Origin: Fallopia convolvulus
Taxonomy: Eukaryota; Streptophyta; Magnoliopsida; Caryophyllales; Polygonaceae
Assembly: GCA_964016875.1 (NCBI GenBank)
Contig: OZ024728.1
Span: 12,258,272-12,322,271, forward strand
DNA: 64,000 bases
Reading direction: 5' to 3'
The notes beneath the pieces were generated by a model. The model worked only from the letters and a program-made list of their open reading frames with translations, was not told the DNA's origin and searched no databases. Positions 55,144-63,263 of this stretch are shown here, one piece after another; position 1 is the stretch's first letter; every line of letters begins with the position of its first letter. The translations under genes were made by a program, and so were the position numbers.

Positions 55144-55161
55144 TGGCGTTGTTGCCGGGGA
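55144..55161 (+). promoter_or_regulatory. PBS of element F (tRNA-Asp type)
   Basis: TGGCGTTGTTGCCGGGGA, two mismatches to tRNA-Asp. Confidence 0.85.
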
Positions 55162-55200
55162 CTCGGCTATTATTTGTGTTTACTTAGTATTACTATTTTT

Positions 55201-55234
55201 GGTGTTGTGAACCTATCTTACAGTTCATAACACC
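55201..55234 (+). ncRNA. Leader hairpin of element F
   Basis: GGTGTTGTGAAC pairs with GTTCATAACACC (12 pairs, one G-U) around CTATCTTACA. It is equivalent to the hairpin at the gag start of element E, but the ATG there is ACA here. Confidence 0.55.
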
Positions 55235-55248
55235 TGTGCTACTGATCT

Positions 55249-56043
55249 ATGGCTTTGTTTGAATGTAGACAACTACAGGATGAATATTTTCATGAGTATT
55301 TTGCTACACTACAACAAAAGATTCATGAATATGGTACTGTGTTGGGTTATTATCCATGTGAGAGAGAATTATGTGAATGCATCCTAGACGGTTTGAATTC
55401 TCAGACTCGAGGGCTCGCAGAGTACATGAGCAATTATAGGCTTTGGTGTATAGGACCAGAAGAGTGTTGGGATTTCTTTTGCTACATGAGCCATCAATTT
55501 ATGCTAGTCGAATTATCTCCACCAATTCCCTATCCAATAATGGGAGAGGTTGCATTGGAATCAAATACCCTTGAGCTCGACACCCAAATGCAAGTTGAGG
55601 AGGAATCCGCTAGAGTTGAGTTGGGTTATGAGGGTGACTTTAATGTCCAATATGATTTTATTCCTATAATTCAACTTGAAGAGAGCACCAAGGAGTCAAG
55701 TTCAATCTCTATTGACAAGGAGAAGCCTATAGAACCAAGTGAGTTTCAGGTTAGTACTAAAGAATACTCACAATTCATCTTTGAGGAAAGTAGTAATGGT
55801 AACGAGTACTTTGACCCATACTGTAAGTATTTTCTGACATCACGACTTGTGTTGAATTTTTTTGAGCATATGCCATTTCATGAAAATTGGTCTCACAAGT
55901 TTGATAAGTTGAAGTGGTTTTTAAAAGGGTTATTCAATTTGAATTTATCCTTGTTCTACTTATCTTCTTGTGAGATGTGTTCACAGGCTTTTGACAGGTT
56001 GTTAAGGGCATTGACAATGTCTAATCTTTTCAATTCATGCTAA
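55249..56043 (+). CDS. Element F mini-Gag ORF
   Basis: An intact 264-codon frame with a true ATG. Residues ~10-90 align with the C-terminal half of the Athila-type capsid domain of element E (Y-F-H-E-Y-F-A-T-L-Q-Q-K-I, C-I-L-D-G-L-N-S-Q-T-R-G-L, P-E-E-C-W-D-F-F). The N-terminal capsid half, zinc knuckle and protease are missing. The middle is acidic (~105-190). The C-terminus (K-F-D-K-L-K-W-F-L then a hydrophobic stretch and F-D-R-L-L-R-A-L-T-M) is not recognised; it could be membrane-associated. It may be a deletion derivative kept open because it still helps RNA packaging, or it may be recent chance. No other function is claimed. Confidence 0.65.
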   Translation: MALFECRQLQDEYFHEYFATLQQKIHEYGTVLGYYPCERELCECILDGLNSQTRGLAEYMSNYRLWCIGPEECWDFFCYMSHQFMLVELSPPIPYPIMGEVALESNTLELDTQMQVEEESARVELGYEGDFNVQYDFIPIIQLEESTKESSSISIDKEKPIEPSEFQVSTKEYSQFIFEESSNGNEYFDPYCKYFLTSRLVLNFFEHMPFHENWSHKFDKLKWFLKGLFNLNLSLFYLSSCEMCSQAFDRLLRALTMSNLFNSC

Positions 56044-56044
56044 G

Positions 56045-56092
56045 CGTCAAGCTAATGACGTTAAACAAGCGATTCTTGGGAGGCAACCCAAG
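56045..56092 (+). ncRNA. Twin hairpin after the ORF stop of element F
   Basis: Hairpin 1 is CGTCA-AGCTAA-TGACG (56045-56060), two bases after the TAA. Hairpin 2 is CTTGGG-AGGCAA-CCCAAG (56075-56092). Confidence 0.62.
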
Positions 56093-57754
56093 CTTTAAGT
56101 TTAGTTTTTCTTTGCTTTCTAGATAAGTTTTGTTTTCGGGTTGTTTTTGTTTTGTTTTGGTTCGTTTTTGCTCTTAGTTTTAGGTAAATTCGGGACATAG
56201 GTACACGCGATCTGAGGAAGCCATCGCTACGCGTTCAACGATTAAAAACCACCACCACCGCCTGAGGAGTAGATTCTTGATTATGTTGAGCTCTTGTGAT
56301 GAGGTTCGTTTTCTTTTTCTCTTATCTTTTCTTTTACTTTGGGGACAAAGTAAAGTTTAAGCATGGGGGAAGGGGATTCTTTATTTTGTCATAAGTGCTT
56401 AGTTGCATATAGTTCATGTAGTTGCATTTGGATATTTATTTTATTGTTATGCATTGATTAAAAGTTTGAAAAATCTGATAAAAATTTGAAAAATTCAGAA
56501 AATAAAAAAGTTTTCGTTTGCATTTGAGGATTCATTTTTTCCCTTGGAACCACTTGTTTATTGAGTGAGCATGATTTCATATCCCATGACTTGTTAGTTA
56601 TTGATGAAAGTTCTAAAATAAGAATTGCTTGATTATGAAGGAGTATACATGAAAGTGAGAATTTGAGTTATTTATGAAGTTCTAACCAAATATTGCCTTG
56701 TGAGATCTTTTTGAGCCTTTATATGCTATTTTTGCATGAAATTCTTGAGTGCATCTCTTTGATTTCTTAAACTCTAGAACTTGCGTTTAGATTCTTTTTC
56801 GAGGCCACATTATATGATTTGAATGCATGATGTAAAAGTGATTGAGGCAAATTTTCTTTAGCTCATTATATCCTTATCTACCTTACATTATACCTTTGTT
56901 TTTGCATCCCCATTGTTTTTGAGCCTTAGCCTTGTTTATTAGCTCCACAAAAATTGTTCCTAGCCGAATAAGCTTGACCCTTATCCGGGAATTAGGATTT
57001 GACAAGGGGAATTTTGTGGGTTACAAGTTGTACTTTGGGGTTTGTAAGGAAGCTTGAAAAGGTGTAATTGAGGAGAATATGAAAAATTGTGAAGAAAGTT
57101 AAGGATGTTGGGAATGTTTATTGAAAATCCTTTGAGGAAAGTTTGGTATGAATGGTTATTTGAGGTGAGTTTTATGTATAAATTGCAAAAGTTGTTCTTG
57201 TGAGAGAAGAATAAAAAGAATAAATCTCAATTGGGTTTGTGGAAAGAAAAACAAAAGATGAGCAAAAGAAAGAAAGAAAGAAGTGTTGAAAGTAAGTAAT
57301 GGAAGAAAGGGAAGAGCAAGTTGGGAAGATGTTTTGAGAGTGAGTGGTGTTAATGTAATTTGGGTTTTAGTTGATTCTAGTTCCCGAATTTAGCATCATA
57401 TGGCCATATAATGATCCCCACCTACTTGTCTATACCTTGGACCCATTACAAGCTTGAAAAAGACCTCATGATTTACGTTTTGCATTTGAACATCAGTGGT
57501 GGAGATTTAGTACACTGATGCAAGCATATGGTAGTTGGCATTTAAAGATGATTTTTCAGCAAAAACACATACCCTTTTAAACACTTGAGCATTGAGTGCA
57601 AACACAAATACCTTGGTGAGGGTTAGAATGGATTAATAGCTTGGTTTGAAGCTTTCAATAAATGTATGCAACGATTTCATGATTAGGTTTTAGCTTCTTG
57701 AAAATGAATGGAAGTCATGGCGTGCTTGTTTGTGGAGAGATTGATTTTATGTCT
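56093..57754 (+). other. 3' non-coding region of element F
   Basis: No gene. The hairpin TTTACTTTG-GGGA-CAAAGTAAA (56333-56354) is followed by AAGCATGGGG (56359-56368). A stem-loop block at 56957-56994 is shared with C and D. A diverged copy of the TTCCCGAATTTAGCATCATA block is near 57382. Confidence 0.7.
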
Positions 57755-57791
57755 TGCTTGAGGACAAGCAAGGTTCAAGCATGGGGGAATT
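57755..57791 (+). promoter_or_regulatory. Hairpin and polypurine tract of element F
   Basis: TGCTTG-AGGA-CAAGCA hairpin (57755-57770), then AAGCATGGGGG (57777-57787) before the 3' LTR. Confidence 0.7.
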
Positions 57792-59259
57792 TGATAGAGC
57801 ATATAGATATAGGTTCTAGAGCATGTTTTTATTCCCTTTTTATGCATGTTTAGCTAGAATTTCGTTTTAAGTTGTAGTTTAAGTTTTATTTCGGTTTAGT
57901 TCGGAATCTACGCGTTTGTATGCTATATTGCAGGTCGGATGGTGAAGAATGGTTGGTGTGAGGCTAAGGACCGAACCGAAGAACGCGTGTAGAGTGATAC
58001 AAGTGAAGATTGGAAGAACCAAGGCCCAAGAGCTTGTGTGAAAAGAACGCTTAAATCCGGGTCATGCATTGGAGTCTGGTTTTGACACCTCTATCTTGCA
58101 ATGCTTGGTTTGGGAGCTACAGTGGTCGGATGAAGCTGAGTATCACTGGAAAGCTAACTCGAAGAGCTATAATTCATTTTTTTACTCCGAGTCCAAATTC
58201 CAACTCGAAGGGGGTCAAAACAGCCTCTGAAGTGTCACTAGAGTTGCTGCGGCCGAAGCGCGGGCCGAGTGCGCATAGCGCGACCGCGCTTTGGGTGATC
58301 TTGACCGCGCTTTGGCGTGTATGTGTGACGCCGACTCGGGCCTCCGTGTTATCTTGTGGGCCGACTTAGGGTTTATTTTGGAGATGATGCTATCTATTAT
58401 TCTTGTGTTCTACGTTTGATTGAATTTGGAGATTTGTGGGAGACAAAACCCTAGTTTTGCAACATTGAAGAGAAATTTAACTCTTGTAAGTTTGATTCTT
58501 CTTTAATGTCAATTTCTAGCTAATTTTCCCATGTCCAACTAGTTAGTTGAAGTTGTATGCATGATTGTTTGTGAGATTTGAATTATTTCTATTTGCCTTG
58601 ACTAGATTGAATCTCTTCGTGCTTAATTGTTTAAATCTACTTAGGATTATAATAGCTTGATCACCTATTCTATTTCTAGGTTGAATTAGAACTAGAATAA
58701 TTAAATAGACGGTGGAATTTGATTATTCATGGATGAATCCTTTGATTAAACTTATAGACGGTGGAATAAGATTAATCAAAGGCGGAGAATTCAATCACAA
58801 AACTTCATGAATAGACGGTGGAATTCATGAACTATGTTTCTATTGAATGCTTTGAACTTAATTGCATGATCAATTTGACATAGAAGGTTTTCTAGGTTAA
58901 TTGATTAAAAGGTTGTTAAAGACGGTGAGTATTAATAACCACCTTAAGATTGAATTTCATAAATTCACAATAGATTAGTCAAGGGAAATCAAAATACGAA
59001 TAATCAAGGATCAAAACTTATGTATGCAATGGATACGAAACTAGTTGGACGCTTTTCTCTATATTTGAATCTTCAATTATTTTATTTGCTTTGTTTTATT
59101 TACTTAGATAAATAGTTTGAAATCATAAAAATCCCCTTTTTCTTAGTAATATTATTTAAATACAAATAATCTGAGTCCTTGTGGGTTCGACCCTTGCTTC
59201 CACTATACTTAGTTTAGGAAGTTAGGTATTTCTTTGACAGTTCTTTTACTGCGACATAA
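57792..59259 (+). repeat. 3' LTR of element F
   Basis: About 1,468 bp. A ~47-bp deletion at 58367 removes the TATA box present at 54220 in the 5' LTR, and the last ~12 bp of the LTR are missing. Confidence 0.88.
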
Positions 59260-59264
59260 AAAAG

Positions 59265-60744
59265 CCATCAGGGGTTGCGGCATGCCCCGAGCGCACTTGC
59301 TTGGTAGGGGCTTGCTGCTCAATATTGTCGGTCCTATCCTGATTCTAGCCCTGCGGCTCGTTGTTTTCCCCTGTGGTGGGATTCCCACGACCATTGTCTT
59401 TTGGCTTGTACAAGGGGCCGCCCTTCCCTCTATAGCCTCGCTAACCACCACCGAAGAAGTTTCAGCCCCTCCTCCCGCCATTGTTTCCCTTCGCATTGTT
59501 ATTTTGCGCGTTCTGCTTGTTCTGGGTTGCGGTTTAGCGGGGTTCTGGGTCTACGTTACATTCGCATCCTTGGCCGATGGGGTGACAACCTTTGACTTGC
59601 CTCTTGCATCCGCGACGAGCTCCTTGTCAGTTAGGGGCTGAGAGCTCTAGTTGGCCGCGTCTTTAGCGTATACCTGAGCGGTGACCTGGGCACACAAGTT
59701 GTTGTATGTCTTGGGTCACTTTAGGAAGATATAATTCTTGAATTCCTCATGGCACAGGTTGCCCATGAGAGTGTCGCGCGCCGACGCCTCGTCAAGGTGT
59801 GCGATTTCTGCAGCTGCGGTGGTGAACCTCATGAAAAAGGAGCCCAACGTCTCTTCCACTCCTTGCTCGATACCGCGAAGATCACACATATTATTCTTGC
59901 GCTTTCGTGATCCGCTGAAATGTGCGATAAATGCCTCGCACAGCTGTGCGAATGAAGAAATGGCTCGAGAGTGGAGGTTGATGAACCACGTCATTGTCGC
60001 CTTCTCTATGGTCTTGGGGAACACACGACAAAAGATCGCGTCATTATAAGAGTTGACCTTCATCTGCACATCGAAATGTTTAACGTGCTCCTCGGGATCT
60101 GAGGAACCCCTTGGGCATGGGCTGGCTTTGAATTTCCTCGGTGAGAGCCGAGAATCCACCTCCCCCCACTTGTTGGTGACTTCTACATCGGGACGGCACG
60201 ACCTCGATATGCGAGACGGACTCAGATCTCTTCGAACGTTGTGACCGCAAACGTCGTGAATGCGATGTCTACATGCGGTCGCGCACATGTCGCATTGTGG
60301 AAGAACCGTTTTTCGGTGCCTCGCTCATTGGCTCGTAACCCGAGACGTACTCAGGATAGGGCTGACCGGGCCCTAGGATAGGAACGGGCTCAGGCAATTA
60401 TTGTCCTAAGTCGTGTACCGGAGAAGAGGCGAAGCCTTGCTGATACTGCCCATATCCTGGATAGGGGTACGGGTTGGGCGGGATGGCGGTTTGAGCGTAC
60501 TCTTGGAAAGGGTAGGCATTTTGGGAGGTCCATCCTTGAAAGGGATACGGGATTTGCAGGGCGGGATATGCCCATCCCGGGGAACCCCGTACGGCCAACC
60601 TGGCTCAGGAGTGCCATTTTCCCATTCAGAAGTGTCGGGAGCATTATCGGGATGGACAAGGAAGAAATTGTTCTGGCAAGCCAGTTTTTCGAGATTGAAA
60701 GCTAGGGTTTTTGTTCGGTGGGGAAACTGCTTAGGATGAAAGAG
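59265..60744 (-). pseudogene. Element G Gag
   Basis: Minus strand, from a proline/glycine/tyrosine-rich N-terminal region (60390-60744) into the conserved Gag domain at 59716-60288. That domain reads S-D-P-E-E-H-V-K-H-F-D, F-C-R-V-F-P-K-T-I, A-M-T-W-F-like T-M-T-W-F, R-G-I-E-Q-G-V-E-E-T-L and F-M-R-F. The C-terminal region (59265-59640) ends in P-Q-P-L-M-A and continues beyond element F. Frames change several times. Gag would coat the element RNA in the cytoplasm; this copy cannot be full length. Confidence 0.82.
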
Positions 60745-60762
60745 TTCCCACAGACGGCGCCA
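60745..60762 (-). promoter_or_regulatory. PBS of element G
   Basis: The minus strand reads TGGCGCCGTCTGTGGGAA one base from the LTR end, a PBS type common in plant Tat-lineage elements. I do not assign the tRNA. Confidence 0.8.
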
Positions 60763-60763
60763 G

Positions 60764-61717
60764 TGATGAAACCCGAAATAAACCAACGCTAGAAGCAAGT
60801 AACGAGATTCTTTATTCGACGAAACAAACCTTACTCTTATTAACAACTGCGAAACGAGGTTACAAGTGTTGGATTTTACCTGATCTCTTTTCTATGATTC
60901 GAGGCCTCTATCTAGCGAGGTTCGAGACCTCCTTATTACAATGAGATGATAACTTACAAACGGCTAGCGAGATCTTTTTCTATTACAAATAGAGAATTGA
61001 TATTTATTCCAGGTTCGAAATCTTTTCGGGTGACTTGAAGTCTTTTTATGGATCTTCTCTTGATTTTAGCGTGGTCTCTACGATTGCTTCAACACATCAA
61101 TCTTCAACAAGCGAGATAGTTCTCGAGTTAGAGATGTTTTTCGCCCCCTGCAACATTCGAGCTTCTTCCCTATTTATAAACATTCATGAAGTGAAGTTTC
61201 CACCACTATACGATGTGGGACGAGCAATCTGTTGTTCTTTGATTGGTTGAATGGGAGGCGGGTAGCGATTGGATAAAGAAAGGGGTGGCTCTTGATTGGC
61301 TGAGTGGGTCGGCTGTGGCAGCTTTTGGGCAAGCGCGGTTTTTCCCTCCTCTTTGCTAACTTGGGACCTCGTGGTCAATACCTTGCTTTGGTGAAGAGCG
61401 CAGGGCGATCGACCGGCGAGCCTTTTCGAACTTCGTATTGCTTCCTTTACCTCTTGCCTTAACGGGAGACGTGCGGTTTCTAGCTTCCAGCCTTCTGACG
61501 GATCGCTTCGCTTATCTACTTTAGTTTTTCGAATGGGTGCAGGAATACATTGAGGATAGCTTTGGACATCGCCCTCGCGGCTTTTACCTCGTGCATTCTT
61601 CTCGTTTACGCTGACGGGCACAAAAAGACCTCGAGGGCAACCTAGAACGTCGCCCTTTTGGCTTTTCCCCGCCCTTCACTCTTCTTGTTTGCCCAGCGCT
61701 ATAATCTTGCACCATCA
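60764..61717 (-). repeat. 5' LTR of element G
   Basis: Plus-strand ends TGATGAAAC and CACCATCA. The inner border is fixed by the PBS; the outer border by symmetry and by the near-TSD TAACC. Confidence 0.65.
61176..61184 (-). promoter_or_regulatory. TATA box of the element G 5' LTR
   Basis: The minus strand reads TATAAATAG followed by GGAAGAAGC, a good plant TATA box in the middle of the LTR. Position is approximate to a few bases. Confidence 0.6.
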
Positions 61718-62319
61718 TAACCATCTCGCCTTTCCGCGGATATTAGTTAAGGTGACCCTGGAACCTGATTGAACCAATCCTCAAGGGAATTAAGCCGCTC
61801 TCTTAGAGCCACAACTTTGGCGCCCTCTTGGATAGCGCAAAGCATGTTACCATTTACTTGATAACCTGTTACATGTATTTTGTTAATCGATATGACGTGA
61901 TTAGGGTCATCAAGATCCAATTACCGCGCAACACCATCCATCGATCCTAAAACCCGTGGTCGACTTGGACCTGATTGCACTTGTGATTGAAGCAAATTTC
62001 TTTTACGAGTTAGAAATTCAATTTTTCTTTCATAAACTTTTGTAAATCGGTTATTGGCCTCCTTTTTCTTTTCCAAATTCTTTTGCAAGGCAAGCATAGA
62101 AGCCCTGAGTTTGGCTATGATAACCAAGTTGGATGCGACCCTCAGTTCCTATATCGCGTTAGTGTCATTTGGCTTGAGAGTTTGGTCGGTGGATGTGTCG
62201 ATCTGAATATTGGTGAGAATAGTAGAAAGGATTTGTGGCTGATTAAGAGTAACGAGGTTATCTTCTTGGTTTCCATGTCCGCTAAAGAGACTAGTATTGG
62301 AAGTTTGGTTGTTGGTCAT
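61718..62319 (-). pseudogene. Element H Gag N-terminal region
   Basis: Minus strand from an ATG near 62319 (M-T-N-N-Q-T-S-N-T-S), 56 codons to a stop. It continues after a frame change as a Lys/Glu-rich coiled coil (L-Q-K-N-L-E-K-K-K-E-A-N-N-R-F, 61921-62127) and then A-L-R-E-R-L-N-S-L-E-D-W-F-N (~61770-61810). Stops separate the pieces. It is cut at 61718 by element G. Confidence 0.6.
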
Positions 62320-62368
62320 TTTGGTAGCACGGTGGTGGTAACGTGTTTGATTGAATTTTTGGCTAAAG

Positions 62369-62386
62369 GCCCCACGGTGGGCACCA
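62369..62386 (-). promoter_or_regulatory. PBS of element H
   Basis: The minus strand reads TGGTGCCCACCGTGGGGC, two bases from the LTR. This sequence type is common in plant Tat-lineage elements; tRNA not assigned. Confidence 0.75.
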
Positions 62387-62388
62387 AT

Positions 62389-63263
62389 TGTTTTAAGCAG
62401 AATTAACACGTAAATGCATTATTTGCTATAATGCGGGAACTCTAGTTAATCAGCAATTTAAATATGTTAACACATTAATATGAGAATATAATATGCGAAA
62501 TAGCTAACTTAATAATAGAATTTGAATATGAAATATATCAATATACAAATAAACAATGGATTCTAAGAACACAACGATGATTATAGCTTTACTTCCAATG
62601 GTAAGCTATCGACACGTTAGTTGATTGAGTAATAGATGTCGAAATAAATAGGAAGAAATATAAAATAATGAGAATAAACTTCACTATGATTTTATTCAGA
62701 TGTTGAAAGACAATTGAGTGGTACACCAGAGAGAAGATGAAGAGCAATAAAACTTTTGAGGCCATGAATGAATAATCGAAGAGAAAACTCGATTGTATGT
62801 AGATTGTTTTTTTGTAGAGAGAGATGTCCCCTACCGTTGGTGTTCTCCTCCCCATTTTTAGACTTCCTTCTGGTCATTTATGAGTGTCAATCCCGAGAAT
62901 CTCACCATGTTCTTAATTTCTTCCAACGGCTACTTTGGCCAATTACCACTTCCGTAATTTCCGCTAAGTCGTTAACGCGTTAAACATATAATAAGTTCGT
63001 GATTTTCGCCATGCAGTTAGTGCGTTCCAACATCTCTTTTCTTCTCCTTGATTCTCTCCATGTAGTGTAATTTTTTTATTAATGATTAATACTATCTTTA
63101 GTTCCTTCCGATCTCTTTATATCATCGTATCCCACATCAAAATTAGCCCGATATTTTAGAGCGCAACCGATATATATGGAATTCACAAGTGTAGCTTTGA
63201 AATTAATTCTTAATCTTATAATTAGGAGGTTCTTTTTGTCTTCAGTCTGTAAATCGTAAAACA
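62389..63263 (-). repeat. 5' LTR of element H
   Basis: 875 bp bounded by TGTTTTA and TAAAACA, a perfect 7-bp terminal inverted repeat, with the PBS next to the inner end. AT-rich; no second copy in the window. Confidence 0.7.

Larger units (their letters stand above)
53608..59259 (+). mobile_element. Element F: minimal Athila-like non-autonomous element
   Basis: LTRs begin TGATAGAGCATATAG. The PBS is of tRNA-Asp type with two mismatches, and the TSD is AAAAG. It has a single intact 264-codon ORF and no protease, RT or integrase. It shares the twin hairpin, the paired RGGA hairpins and the 3' stem-loop with C and D. LTR divergence is ~2-2.5% by eye, plus deletions in the 3' LTR (TATA box and last ~12 bp). 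Confidence 0.88.
9008..61717 (-). mobile_element. Element G: Tat-type Ty3/gypsy element, old and heavily interrupted
   Basis: The 5' LTR is 60764-61717 and a truncated 3' LTR lies at 9008-9168. Both begin TGATGAAACCCGAAATAAAC on the plus strand. The outer flanks TAACA (9003-9007) and TAACC (61718-61722) look like a mutated 5-bp TSD, and the gag of H reads across the join. Minus-strand gag, protease, RT and RNase H pieces, 3' tandem repeats and a plus-strand extra ORF lie in the order expected for a Tat element. Elements B, C (with D and E) and F, a MITE and two LTR fragments sit inside it. Confidence 0.6.
1..63263 (-). mobile_element. Element H: basal Tat-type Ty3/gypsy element, decayed and interrupted
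   Basis: This is the oldest layer seen. Its 5' LTR is 62389-63263 and its PBS 62369-62386. The gag N-terminal region is at 61718-62320, and gag resumes at 9007 going down to 8483 and then 578 to 397, once elements G and A and the MITE are removed. A possible RNase H piece is at 1-185. Joining 61718 to 9007 gives a plausible Gag order: a coiled-coil-like segment, then the P-F-V-P-A-I-A start of the conserved Gag domain. The 3' LTR is outside the window. The joining is inference from frame order and LTR borders. Confidence 0.55.

Noticed and set aside
62589..62983. Overlapping frames of 61-88 codons in the LTR of element H
   Set aside because: LTR sequence, no homology, frames on both strands.
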